DNA of 64,000 bases from Ignavibacteriae bacterium HGW-Ignavibacteriae-2 (GTDB lineage Bacteria > Bacteroidota > Ignavibacteria > Ignavibacteriales > Melioribacteraceae). Below are positions 9,074-19,354 of the stretch, piece after piece. Within the stretch, counting starts at the first letter, position 1. Each line of letters starts with the position of its first letter. Both the position numbers and the translations under genes were made by a program. Below the pieces are notes generated by a model. It was not told the DNA's origin. It worked only from the letters and a program-made list of their open reading frames with translations, and searched no databases. Where the stretch lies: positions 36,791 through 100,790 of the forward strand of contig PGYT01000005.1 in the NCBI GenBank assembly GCA_002839805.1, given 5' to 3'.

Positions 9074-10752
9074 TAGTTTACTTTAATTACCATTGCTGTA
9101 ATGTCGTCAGATTGAGCAGCGCCATCGGCATGCTCTTTTACGTCTTTCAGAATTAAATCCAAAGTATCTTTTGAACCGCTTAACTCGTGCATTAAACATA
9201 ATTTTTCGAGTCTTTCCTCAGAATATTCCAATCCATCTTTATTCATTGCTTCGGTTATACCGTCAGTATAAAAAATAATTCTATCACCTTTCTTTAATTG
9301 GACACTTTCTGATTTGTATGGAATAACAGTGGGCATTACACCTAAAATCATCCCGCCAAGTTTTAATTTACTTATTTTTCCCTCGCTAATTAAAAGCGGC
9401 GGATTATGCCCCATATTTACATATTTGAAAGATTTATTTTCGTCGTTTAATATACCCCAAAAAAAGGTGATAAAGCTTCCGTCCGTTGTATTCTCAGAAA
9501 CCAAATCGTTGATAAGGTTAGACGCTTGACTTAATTCAATGTTCTGCTTGCAAATAGATTGTAAAAAAGCCTGCAGGTTTGCCATCAACAAAGCCGCTTG
9601 AACTCCTTTGCCGGAAACATCTGCAATGGCCACAAGTGTTCTCGATTTATCAAGTGGTACGATATCATAATAATCCCCTCCAACCTGACGGGCACTATAA
9701 TTGGCGGCGGAAATTTCAAAATTTTTCAACTGTGGAAATTTATTTGGCAATAAATTCTTTTGAATATTTTGAGCTATTTCCAAATCTTTTTCAAGTCTTT
9801 GTTTTTCAATTGTTTCTTTGAACAAGCGTCCGTTTTCAATTGAAATAATCGCCAGGCTGCCTACAGAAGAAATATACTCGATATCAGACTTGGAATAATT
9901 ATTCCTTGTAGTTTTTTTTCCAAGAATAATTAATCCTTTCGTTTCCGATTTAATCTGCATCGGTACAATCATCTCTATACCAAGTGAATTAAATGAGGGA
10001 AATTCTTTTAAGAGTTCATCCCCGTAAACAGGTTTAGTGAAGTTATCTTTGCGGCAATCTGAAAGAGCCAACGCCAGTTGATCTGATGGAAATCTGTTTT
10101 CTATAAATTTGAACTCACCGTCTTCGCATGTTACAACAGCAAATTTTGTAACCAATAGTTGACCGATTATTGAATACATCAATAATTTGCCAACCCTTTC
10201 AATTTCTAAAATACTGCTGAACTCCTTGCTTAAATCAAAAAGAGAACTTAACTGGTTAACCTTTTGATCCAGATCACGATTTACATTTTTAAGTCTTTCA
10301 ACACCAATAGAATTTTCAATTGCGGAAGCCGCAATATTGACAAGTGTTTTTATAAATTCAACGTCCTCGTAATCGTAGTCCTTGCCAATCAGTCTCCTAC
10401 CTAAAAATAGAAATCCTATTTTTTTCCCCGAAGCTTCTATTGGATGAGACAATAAGAGATTATTTTGAACTAGAAAATTCTTCAGTTCATTATTATTCTC
10501 AATAGCGTTCAATGTAGAGTGCGGAAAGTTTTTTAAAACCTGGGGTGTAATTCCTTTATATGCTTTAACTATCAACTCATCGTTAACATTTGCAAGAGCT
10601 ATTAATCCTTTTGAAGTGTGAAATTTGCCGAAACATGTTAGCAACAAATTATTTAAAGTAAATTCGAGTTCCAAATTGGAATTAATTAAATTGGAGAAAT
10701 CAACAAGTGCAGAAAGATTTCTCAGCGCGGCATTATTATTTAATGAAAGCAT
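9073..10752 (-). CDS. Soluble GAF-GAF-SpoIIE PP2C phosphatase
   Basis: Cytoplasmic phosphatase of the RsbU/SpoIIE type. It has no membrane helices. Two GAF-like sensory domains occupy about residues 20-160 and 180-320 (IAASAIENS and LAIISIENGRLFKE close each), followed by a coiled-coil signalling helix and the SpoIIE domain (~365-557). Metal-ligand motifs are present: GGDYYD, DVSGKG, YTDGITEA, SDDITAMV. The gene starts 7 bases after the RsbW-like kinase gene and its stop overlaps the next start, so it is in the same operon. Its likely substrate is the phosphorylated STAS protein encoded two genes upstream; this is inferred from RsbU-RsbV logic and not proven here. Confidence 0.9.
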   Translation of the reverse strand: MLSLNNNAALRNLSALVDFSNLINSNLELEFTLNNLLLTCFGKFHTSKGLIALANVNDELIVKAYKGITPQVLKNFPHSTLNAIENNNELKNFLVQNNLLLSHPIEASGKKIGFLFLGRRLIGKDYDYEDVEFIKTLVNIAASAIENSIGVERLKNVNRDLDQKVNQLSSLFDLSKEFSSILEIERVGKLLMYSIIGQLLVTKFAVVTCEDGEFKFIENRFPSDQLALALSDCRKDNFTKPVYGDELLKEFPSFNSLGIEMIVPMQIKSETKGLIILGKKTTRNNYSKSDIEYISSVGSLAIISIENGRLFKETIEKQRLEKDLEIAQNIQKNLLPNKFPQLKNFEISAANYSARQVGGDYYDIVPLDKSRTLVAIADVSGKGVQAALLMANLQAFLQSICKQNIELSQASNLINDLVSENTTDGSFITFFWGILNDENKSFKYVNMGHNPPLLISEGKISKLKLGGMILGVMPTVIPYKSESVQLKKGDRIIFYTDGITEAMNKDGLEYSEERLEKLCLMHELSGSKDTLDLILKDVKEHADGAAQSDDITAMVIKVN

Positions 10753-10759
10753 GTGAGGA

Positions 10760-11194
10760 TTAAATTAGATACTTAACTAAAAGAACCTGATTACGGTTAT
10801 GGGAAATATTACTATATTCAACTTTATCCATTAACTTTTTCATTAGAAACATACCTAGGCCGCCTCCTTTATGTTCTTTTTGTAATCTCTTCAAATCTGG
10901 TTCGGGTATAAGTTCGGGATTAAAGTTTTTTCCTTCATCAATAATTTTTATAATTATTTTTTTATTATCAGACTGCAGTTTAATAGTAATTTCGCCTTCG
11001 GGGGAATATTTATATGCATGTTTTATAATATTTGTACACGCTTCATCTACAGCTAAAATTATTTTGCTGATGGCGTCTTCGTCAACACCTGAAGAACTGG
11101 TATTTTCTCTTATAAACTTGCGAATTGTAGCAAGATTATCAGTTGTGCTCTTTACAACCAGTTCATTAATTATTTTTTGATTATTAGGTATCAA
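10760..11194 (-). CDS. RsbW-like serine kinase / anti-sigma ATPase
   Basis: This 144-residue protein is one HATPase_c_2 (GHKL) domain, as in RsbW and SpoIIAB. The N-box is at DEACTNIIKHAY, the Asp-Gly box at IIDEGKNF, and the glycine-rich lid at GGGLGMFLMKK. In the known partner-switch it phosphorylates a STAS serine and sequesters a sigma factor when the STAS protein is phosphorylated. It starts at TTG (11194), overlapping the STAS gene by four bases, which predicts translational coupling and a 1:1 complex. No sigma-B-like gene is adjacent; the only sigma factor in the block is ECF-type, so the true target may be something other than a sigma factor. Confidence 0.88.
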   Translation of the reverse strand: MIPNNQKIINELVVKSTTDNLATIRKFIRENTSSSGVDEDAISKIILAVDEACTNIIKHAYKYSPEGEITIKLQSDNKKIIIKIIDEGKNFNPELIPEPDLKRLQKEHKGGGLGMFLMKKLMDKVEYSNISHNRNQVLLVKYLI

Positions 11195-11550
11195 GATTTT
11201 TCTTTTTGATTGAACTTTTCAATAGCTTCTTTTTCATCTTTAAAAAACTCATATAGAACCGGGAAACCTAAAAGGTCAAAGATATTGAACACATCATCCT
11301 GCATGTTGGAGAATTTAATATCTCCTTTGTTTTCACGCATCGTTTCAACATAAGCCATAAACACGCCCAATCCGGCACTGCTTATATATTTAAGCTCGTC
11401 AAAATTTACCACAACCTTATAATCGTTATGATCGATAAGTTTGTTGAACTCTTGCTCCAACTCAGGTGCAGTGTGCGCGTCCAAATAGCCTTTAAGATCA
11501 ATTACCCTTACAGGCCCCACTCCGCGAGTTGTTACATTAAAATCTGCCAT
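11191..11550 (-). CDS. STAS-domain anti-anti-sigma factor (RsbV/SpoIIAA-like)
   Basis: A single STAS domain of 119 residues. The signature LKYISSAGLGVFM contains the serine that the cognate kinase phosphorylates in SpoIIAA/RsbV. The start ATG at 11550 overlaps the stop of the upstream phosphatase gene (TAATG) and has GGAG upstream. Its stop overlaps the RsbW-like gene's TTG. This phosphatase-STAS-kinase-phosphatase order encodes the complete reversible phosphorylation cycle. The C-terminal KDEKEAIEKFNQKEK tail is charged and unremarkable. Confidence 0.9.
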   Translation of the reverse strand: MADFNVTTRGVGPVRVIDLKGYLDAHTAPELEQEFNKLIDHNDYKVVVNFDELKYISSAGLGVFMAYVETMRENKGDIKFSNMQDDVFNIFDLLGFPVLYEFFKDEKEAIEKFNQKEKS

Positions 11551-13622
11551 TAATTAACTCCAGATGGTTTATTGTTACTTACCCACTTCATTAGTACTAA
11601 AGTGATGTCGTCATGTTGAGAATTACCTTGGGTAAAACTACTAATTTTATTAATGATTTTGCTTTTTAATTCTTCCACATTTTCAAAATTTTCAGAAGAA
11701 ATTATTGATTCGAACCTATTATAACCAAATTCTTCCATTTTTATGTTTTTTGCTTCCGTAATTCCGTCTGTATACAATACTATAATATCGTTATCAACCA
11801 GGTCCACAGTTTGTTCTTTAAGGTTTTGTTCAAAGGAATAGCCATAATCTAAACCAAGTCCTATTCCATTGGGTACTAATTTTTCTATTTTTTGATTCCT
11901 GCAGATATAAACTGGCATATGTCCTGCACGTGCAAAAGAGAGTTGTCCCTTTTTTTTATCAACAAATCCATATACGGCGGTAACAAAACTTTTCTTGTCC
12001 AGACTTTCGCTGAGAATATTATTTGCCTTTACAAGTAATTCTTTTGGACTATCTATCAACTTAGCCAAAGTTTCGAATACTCCTTTAACTTCGGCCATAA
12101 TAAAGGCAGATGATATCCCCTTGCCGCTGACGTCCGCTATTACAAATCCGAGTTTGTCTTCATTCATTCTAAAAAAATCGTAATAATCACCTCCAACTTC
12201 GTAGGCGGGAATAAACAATGCCGATACCTGAAGATTATCGCAGTTGGGCGTTGTACTGGGTAGAATTTTATACTGAATTTCGCGGGCTACTTTTAATTCA
12301 CTTTTTAATCTTTCTTTTTCAATAGATTCTTCAATTAGTTTGGCATTTTCTAAAGCTACAGCAGCATAGTCGGCAAATGCTTCAATTGATTTTTTTTCAT
12401 CCTCATCAAATCCATAATTCTGTTTACGAGCAGCGAATAAAAATCCACTCGTATTATTATGCACCTTTAACGGTGAAATTGCCAGAGCTTTAAAATCGAA
12501 TAATCGTATATCATTCTTAATTTTTAACCTGATTTGTTTTCTGCTGAATGTAACAAATTCTTCCTGATTTAGTATCCCTTCAGATTCAAATATTTTCGTA
12601 ATTTCGTCAGCGTCAACATAGCCGATGTTAGAGACTGAGCTTAATTTTAATCCGCCAGGTTCTTTCGTAACAAGCCATGCGGAGTCAGAATTGCTTACCT
12701 TAGTAGTTAAATTCGTGATACTGTCAGCAAGTTCGTTAAAATCAAACACCTGAGTAATAAGTCTGCTCAGGTCCTTAAGAGACGATGCTTCTTCTACCTT
12801 CTTATCAAAGGCTTCCGCAGTTGGCAAGTGGAAAAGTGAAGTGAAAAATATTATACCGCAATAAATGCTTCCATAAATCATCATAAGCCGCAGCAAGGAA
12901 TGTAATCCCGGTGAAAAATTTTCGAGTAATTGTTTTATAAAGGAATTTTCGAAAGTACTAACAGCATTTAAGATGAAAATTATGCCTAATATAATACTTA
13001 TAATAAGAAGCTGAGTTTTTTGTTTTTTTGTTAAAAATGCTATCCAGGATACTCTGAAAGAATTTATTGATATTAATATAATTGAAACAACAAAAAAAGT
13101 CAGGCCGATAAAATTTGGATCTTCCTTAGAATCCGGTAAAGATGCAGCAAAAAAAGCAAGTATAAAAAAAACAATCATGGCATCATAAGATTTATGAGTA
13201 TCCGTCTTTAATCTGATAAAGTATAATTCTTTAAAAGCAGATAAAACAACTACAACACCTGCCATAAATATGTAGGCTATAATAAGAGATATGGCCGAAT
13301 AAATAAAATTTACATTTACTTCAAGACTTGGTATTACCTCGAATAGCGATGAACTTAAAGCGGAGAGAAAAAACAATACGGCATTAAAAATCCCAATATT
13401 AATTATAAGGGAAATGGGCTCATTTTTTTTCAGTTGTGTAAAATGGGAAGTGTAGAGCACTCCAAAATATAGAGCGCAAAAAATTAAAACTTCATTAAGA
13501 ATAAGAATAAAAGAATTTTCCGTAATTGGAAAAATAAATTTAAAAACCAGAATAATTATGCCTATCAGAATAGTAATTTCCAGTTTTCGGGCCGATACAA
13601 GACCGCTATATGGTAAATTCAT
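11550..13622 (-). CDS. Eight-helix membrane GAF-SpoIIE PP2C phosphatase
   Basis: The N-terminal ~260 residues contain about eight hydrophobic helices (starting near 14, 36, 71, 105, 147, 172, 203 and 240). A GAF-like domain (~275-430) and a SpoIIE phosphatase domain (~470-680) follow. Acidic metal-binding motifs are intact: GGDYYD, DVSGKG, YTDGITEA, HDDITLV. The protein probably senses a membrane or envelope signal and dephosphorylates the STAS protein encoded immediately downstream, with which it shares a 1-base overlap. A 68-base gap separates it from the preceding hypothetical gene, so an internal promoter is possible. Confidence 0.9.
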   Translation of the reverse strand: MNLPYSGLVSARKLEITILIGIIILVFKFIFPITENSFILILNEVLIFCALYFGVLYTSHFTQLKKNEPISLIINIGIFNAVLFFLSALSSSLFEVIPSLEVNVNFIYSAISLIIAYIFMAGVVVVLSAFKELYFIRLKTDTHKSYDAMIVFFILAFFAASLPDSKEDPNFIGLTFFVVSIILISINSFRVSWIAFLTKKQKTQLLIISIILGIIFILNAVSTFENSFIKQLLENFSPGLHSLLRLMMIYGSIYCGIIFFTSLFHLPTAEAFDKKVEEASSLKDLSRLITQVFDFNELADSITNLTTKVSNSDSAWLVTKEPGGLKLSSVSNIGYVDADEITKIFESEGILNQEEFVTFSRKQIRLKIKNDIRLFDFKALAISPLKVHNNTSGFLFAARKQNYGFDEDEKKSIEAFADYAAVALENAKLIEESIEKERLKSELKVAREIQYKILPSTTPNCDNLQVSALFIPAYEVGGDYYDFFRMNEDKLGFVIADVSGKGISSAFIMAEVKGVFETLAKLIDSPKELLVKANNILSESLDKKSFVTAVYGFVDKKKGQLSFARAGHMPVYICRNQKIEKLVPNGIGLGLDYGYSFEQNLKEQTVDLVDNDIIVLYTDGITEAKNIKMEEFGYNRFESIISSENFENVEELKSKIINKISSFTQGNSQHDDITLVLMKWVSNNKPSGVN

Positions 13623-13690
13623 ATTATTCCGAAATCAATTAAATTCAGTAAATAAATAATATTTTGATGCTTGTTTTTAATTAAGGATTA

Positions 13691-14959
13691 TTACTTTTTT
13701 TTGACACGCATTGCTTCCTTGGCTTTTTTTAGGTCTTCTGTAACTTTTTTTAATTTAATTACAGAGTTACTATCGTTTTCCAAAGCCTCAAATACTTTCG
13801 AAAGCGAGTCCATTTTAGTTCCAAATTTGTCCCAATCATAATCGGCAGATTTTGTAGCCGCAGTAACCGTATTAGATATAAAACTCCCTAAATTTTCTAA
13901 ATTAAGATCTAATTCTACTTTCTCTTTTTTATTACCATCGGAACCACTAATAATAAATTTGATACCTTTATTATAATTTTTTATCCCAAATTCAAAAGCC
14001 GCGATGTCTTCCGCCAAATTCCCCAAACTAATTCTCAAACTATCATAGTCAGGATATTTTTTATTGCTATAATATGAAGTTGGAATTGTAAGTTTACTAA
14101 AATTTGAATCGAGCTTATAGATAAATTCTTTGTTTTTGTGTTTAGACGGCGAGAATAATACTTTAGTATTTTTGGAAACAATCCCAATATCATTACTATA
14201 GTTATTAATATATTTGCCTTTCGACTGATCAATTTTTCTCAAGTCTTCAATCATTTTCTTCTTGTCGATCGAAAAACTATAACTGAAGACAGTATCCGGC
14301 GTAAGAAAAATATAATCACGAGTATTTTTCGATTCATCCTTATTAAGTGCTGCCAATAATTTATCCCGATTTTCTACTGCATAGTTTTTCTTTTTCGGTA
14401 ATGCGCCGTTCTCGGAAAGTTTATCGCTCGAAAAATTATAAATATCTACTCCAATGGCTTTATGTAGCAAAGAAATTTTAGGATCAAGTGCAACAGTTTC
14501 TTCATTGTTCATCAGTATTGAAGAATAAAGAGCTTCCTTATAGCTGCTAAGTATAGAATCGATTTGTTTTTGTTCACTAAGATTTAAATTCAGTTTAGTT
14601 TTAAAGAGATTAAAATTTTCAGTTGGCTTTTCAGCCTTAATTTTACTTACAACAAAATTTTCATTTCCATAGGAATCCGATTCCAGTTTAAGTGACCTGT
14701 TATTTTCTTTATCGATCGGAAGAATATTGTAAAGAGCAAAATTAAAAACATCCTCGTTCGTTAATTCCGATTTAACAAACAGCGGGAAAAGATTTCCCGT
14801 ATATTTACTAATAAGTCTCTCCCCTTTATTCTGAATGCTATCGTAACCTTGAGAATTGTATTTAAAATAGATCATTAAGGAAATAGTGAGCAAAGTTAAT
14901 CCAGCCCAGGGCAAATAGGTTTTTAATTTGTTTTTAATATTTTCCGAAAACAGATTCAT
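13691..14959 (-). CDS. Unknown single-pass membrane protein paired with an ECF sigma factor
   Basis: I do not recognise the family. The 422-residue protein has one N-terminal membrane helix (about residues 16-32, WAGLTLLTISLMIYF). The rest is lysine-, serine- and asparagine-rich and probably extracytoplasmic. The C-terminus is a charged coiled coil (~375-422) ending KEAMRVKKK. It begins 3 bases after the ECF sigma gene, the position normally held by a cognate anti-sigma factor. There is no zinc-binding HxxxCxxC motif, and the region before the helix (~15 residues) is too short for a standard anti-sigma domain. Its role as regulator is therefore positional inference only. Confidence 0.75.
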   Translation of the reverse strand: MNLFSENIKNKLKTYLPWAGLTLLTISLMIYFKYNSQGYDSIQNKGERLISKYTGNLFPLFVKSELTNEDVFNFALYNILPIDKENNRSLKLESDSYGNENFVVSKIKAEKPTENFNLFKTKLNLNLSEQKQIDSILSSYKEALYSSILMNNEETVALDPKISLLHKAIGVDIYNFSSDKLSENGALPKKKNYAVENRDKLLAALNKDESKNTRDYIFLTPDTVFSYSFSIDKKKMIEDLRKIDQSKGKYINNYSNDIGIVSKNTKVLFSPSKHKNKEFIYKLDSNFSKLTIPTSYYSNKKYPDYDSLRISLGNLAEDIAAFEFGIKNYNKGIKFIISGSDGNKKEKVELDLNLENLGSFISNTVTAATKSADYDWDKFGTKMDSLSKVFEALENDSNSVIKLKKVTEDLKKAKEAMRVKKK

Positions 14960-14962
14960 TGT

Positions 14963-15559
14963 TTAAGCACTTAACTCCCTGTGGTAAGGTTCCAAAATTA
15001 ATTTTAAACTTTCTCTCGCGCGAAATATTCTCGATTTAACTGTCCCTACTTCGCATTCCAATTGATCCGCAATCTCTTTATAACTTAAACCGTCTATATC
15101 TCTTAAAATCAATGGCACTTTTAATTTCTCCGGTAATTTTTGTATACCTGCTCTAACAAGCTGAGGTATATCCAGATTTTCGGAATGCGCTTTAACGCCA
15201 AGTTCGTTATGCGAATCTTTTATAGGTGTAAAAATGCTTCGCACTCGTTTTTTGCGCAAATAGTCTCTGCACTTGTTAACCGTAATACGGTATAACCAAG
15301 TTGTAAATTTGGATTCGAACCGGAATTCTTTTACTTTGTGAAATACACTTATAAATACATCCTGGGAAATATCATCAACAAATTCCGAGTCACCTAGAGT
15401 TAGATAAACAAGATTTCGGACTTTGTCTTTGTGTAAATTAATAAGTTTTTCAAATGCCGAGTCGTCTCCATCGATATATTCGTTAATAAGAACGAAGTCA
15501 CGATCAAGTATTTCTTGATCTTTATTTGACGAATTTTCCGAATTTAAGTTTAAATCCAT
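14963..15559 (-). CDS. ECF-family RNA polymerase sigma factor
   Basis: 198 residues with sigma region 2 (about 30-95; DISQDVFISVFHKV, FTTWLYRITVNKCRDYLRKK) and region 4 (about 130-190; DIDGLSYKEIADQLECEVGT, VKSRIFRARESLK). This is the layout of RpoE-type ECF sigma factors, which redirect RNA polymerase to envelope-stress or secretion regulons. It is the first gene of the minus-strand signalling block and is divergent from a STAS gene. No clear Shine-Dalgarno precedes the ATG, only AAAACATG. In Bacteroidetes-Chlorobi relatives some ECF factors control T9SS or stress genes; the target here is unknown. Confidence 0.92.
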   Translation of the reverse strand: MDLNLNSENSSNKDQEILDRDFVLINEYIDGDDSAFEKLINLHKDKVRNLVYLTLGDSEFVDDISQDVFISVFHKVKEFRFESKFTTWLYRITVNKCRDYLRKKRVRSIFTPIKDSHNELGVKAHSENLDIPQLVRAGIQKLPEKLKVPLILRDIDGLSYKEIADQLECEVGTVKSRIFRARESLKLILEPYHRELSA

Positions 15560-15782
15560 GTTTTAGACGAGATTATTTAATTTGAAGTTCCAAATAGAAA
15601 AATTATATTCATTACGTGTAATTTAATTCTTTCTAAAATTGTTATTAATAATAACTTTATTTTTTCACCTACAATCAATAATTTAACGAGTAATATAAAT
15701 ATTTATGATCAATAATATTTAATTCTTCTTTCTTTTTTGAACTTGTCAACAATTTTTAACAATAAATATCAGGGAAGGCCAT

Positions 15783-16121
15783 ATGAAAATTAAAACAAAT
15801 GAAAAATATGGGGCACTAATTATCGAATTTAAAGGTAATGTGATGGGCGGCCCTGAAGCACAGGAATTTCAGGACCTGCTCCACAAATCATTAGAAGAAG
15901 GTAAAAAAAATATTGTTGTAGATTTAGCAGCGGTAAAGTTTATGAACAGTTCTGGGTTAGGTCTGCTGATCAGCGGTTTTACAACAATGAAAAATGGCGG
16001 CGGATCCTTAAAACTAGCGAATGCTACCGAAAAAATTAATAGTTTATTAATTATCACTAAATTGATAACAATCTTCGAACACTTCGATTCTGTAGATGCC
16101 GCAGTTGAAAGTTTCAATTAA
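15783..16121 (+). CDS. Second STAS-domain anti-anti-sigma factor
   Basis: A 112-residue STAS protein. The motif KFMNSSGLGLLISG carries the serine that is phosphorylated in SpoIIAA/RsbV. It is transcribed away from the ECF sigma/phosphatase block across a 222-bp intergenic region and is followed by its own terminator, so it is a single-gene unit. AGGGAAGG precedes the ATG. It could be an alternative substrate of the RsbW-like kinase and the three phosphatases encoded nearby; specificity cannot be judged from sequence. Confidence 0.9.
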   Translation: MKIKTNEKYGALIIEFKGNVMGGPEAQEFQDLLHKSLEEGKKNIVVDLAAVKFMNSSGLGLLISGFTTMKNGGGSLKLANATEKINSLLIITKLITIFEHFDSVDAAVESFN

Positions 16122-16146
16122 TAATTACTTAAAATATTTTTTTTAA

Positions 16147-17478
<1,332 letters not shown>

Positions 17479-17501
17479 TTTGTTCAACATTTCTTTTAAT
17501 T

Positions 17502-17533
17502 AAGCACATTGGAGATTATCAATGTGCTTTTTT
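17502..17533 (+). terminator. Rho-independent terminator after purA
   Basis: AAGCACATT (17502-17510) and AATGTGCTT (17521-17529) form a 9-bp perfect stem with a 10-base loop, followed directly by a run of Ts. It lies 24 bases beyond the purA stop. Confidence 0.85.
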
Positions 17534-17636
17534 AGTTTAAACATTTTGCCCTTTATAGTTATCTATCATTTTAATTATATTTTGCAGGTGTATGAAAAAA
17601 ACGTTTCCAAATTATAAAATACCGGGCGAATAATTC

Positions 17637-18851
17637 ATGAAAGTAAAAATGAACGGCGGTCCCGCTTCAATGTACCTCAAATTAATACTTTTAGTAATTG
17701 CGTCGTTTATTGCAGCGGGGACTTTGATATACACTCAGCAATTAGTAAACGACTTACAGGAAAGAGAAAGGCAGATTGTAAAACTGTATGCCAGCAGTTT
17801 GGAATCAGTTGCAAGGGATGCATCTTCCGGAGTGGATTTTACTTTCCAACTTGATATTATAAAAAGAATAAATTTCCCGCTAATTCTTGCAGAAGTTGAT
17901 TCAAATAATTTGGCTCTTGAAGTTATAGGGCAGCGAAATGTTTTAATAGATTCAACAATGTCACACGATAAAATTGAATCCGAGCTTTTGAAATTAACTG
18001 AAGAATTAAAAAAACTGCATGACCCCATATTGATTATTATTCCGGATGCCCATACCAGGCAAGCGGTGTTTTATGGCGACTCTATACTTGTTACCAAATT
18101 AATGTACTATCCCTATTTACAAATTATTTTCGCGATAATATTTATACTGATATTCTATGTCTCTTTCAGTTACATGAAACGAAACGAACAAAGCAATATT
18201 TGGGTCGGAATGGCTAAGGAAACTGCCCATCAGTTGGGTACACCTATTTCCAGTTTAATGGGCTGGCAGGAAATATTAAAGATGAGCTATGATAAAGCGG
18301 ATAATGTTCTTGATGTTGCCAATGAAATGGAAAATGATCTTGTACGACTAAATAAAATCACAAATAGATTTTCTAAAATTGGTTCTAAACCGGAACTTAA
18401 AGAAGAGTTTTTATACGAAGTAATTGATAAAGTACTCAATTATTTTAAGAGGAGAATTCCTCAATCCTCAAAAAAAGTTAGTCTATCCGTAGAGGGTGAC
18501 AGAAACCTAAAATGTAAAATAAATCACGAACTTTTTGAGTGGGTTATAGAAAATCTTATTAAAAATGCACTCGATGCGATGGATAACGAAAGATCAGGTT
18601 TAATTACAATCAAATTTCAAAAGACTAATAAACATATTGAAATAGATATTATAGATAACGGTAAAGGTATAGACCTTAGGAGAAGAAAAGATGTATTCCG
18701 ACCCGGCTACAGTACGAAAAAACGCGGCTGGGGTCTGGGATTAAGCCTTGCCAGAAGAATTATAGAAAATTATCATAAAGGGAAAATTTCGGTAAAAAGC
18801 TCAGTTCAAAACGAAGGGACTGTTTTTCAAATAATATTACCAAAGTATTAA
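17637..18851 (+). CDS. Orphan membrane sensor histidine kinase
   Basis: Two membrane helices (about residues 15-36 and 160-180) flank a ~120-residue periplasmic sensor region with no recognised fold. The DHp helix carries the phospho-acceptor His198 in AKETAHQLGTPISSLMGW. The catalytic domain has an N-box (ENLIKNALDAM), G1 (IDNGKGID) and G2 (GWGLGLSLARR). The H-box AHQLGTP and the lack of a HAMP domain resemble the NtrY-like kinases common in Bacteroidetes. No response regulator gene lies nearby, so its partner is elsewhere. It is flanked by the purA terminator and a long non-coding gap, so it is probably monocistronic. Confidence 0.93.
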   Translation: MKVKMNGGPASMYLKLILLVIASFIAAGTLIYTQQLVNDLQERERQIVKLYASSLESVARDASSGVDFTFQLDIIKRINFPLILAEVDSNNLALEVIGQRNVLIDSTMSHDKIESELLKLTEELKKLHDPILIIIPDAHTRQAVFYGDSILVTKLMYYPYLQIIFAIIFILIFYVSFSYMKRNEQSNIWVGMAKETAHQLGTPISSLMGWQEILKMSYDKADNVLDVANEMENDLVRLNKITNRFSKIGSKPELKEEFLYEVIDKVLNYFKRRIPQSSKKVSLSVEGDRNLKCKINHELFEWVIENLIKNALDAMDNERSGLITIKFQKTNKHIEIDIIDNGKGIDLRRRKDVFRPGYSTKKRGWGLGLSLARRIIENYHKGKISVKSSVQNEGTVFQIILPKY

Positions 18852-19354
18852 TTATAAACTAATATAAGTTAATTTTTTTACTTCCTGAGATTAAGAATAA
18901 AAAGACACTCTATTCTCATTATTTATTTTCTTTTAAACTTGATCGCTTTTTTTTGAGGATTTTCTCAATTTATATTATGGCACTGTTATTGTTGATTATT
19001 AACTGTATTTCAATGATGAATGTAATACACTCCCCATTTATAACACACCAAGCTGTCGTAGATGTGCCCTCAACTGCGACAGCTTTCCCTCTAAACCTTA
19101 TAAAATCTCAATAAACGACTTTAATCCTCACTATTTTAAATAAGTTTACAGTTATACTCAATTTGCATAAAAGATGATTAACTTTACAGAGATAGATTTT
19201 CAATAAAAAAATAGCGGCAATATTTACCACTTGGCTAATATTACGCACTTTGCTGTTCCCTACAAATTATTCTTTTAATTACTAATATTTGTAGAATTGA
19301 GGGTACGTGTATATTTTTATAATCTGAAACTTTATCGTTAGGAATATTTATTAT
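18852..19354. other. 503-bp gap without a gene
   Basis: I see no ORF with coding character and no tRNA here. The stretch is very AT-rich. Its one clear structure is the GC-richer hairpin at 19050-19085. The last 12 bases before 19355 contain the AGGAA ribosome binding site of the deaminase gene. It could hold a small RNA or decayed sequence; nothing in the sequence decides this. Confidence 0.6.
19050..19085. other. Stem-loop in the 503-bp gap
   Basis: AAGCTGTCGTA (19050-19060) pairs with TGCGACAGCTT (19075-19085), giving an 11-bp stem with one G-T wobble and a 14-base loop. It stands out from the AT-rich surroundings. Only a short T-tract (TTT then CCC) follows, so it is a poor intrinsic terminator. 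It lies ~200 bases after the histidine kinase and ~270 before the deaminase gene. A small RNA or a protein-binding site are alternatives. Confidence 0.5.
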
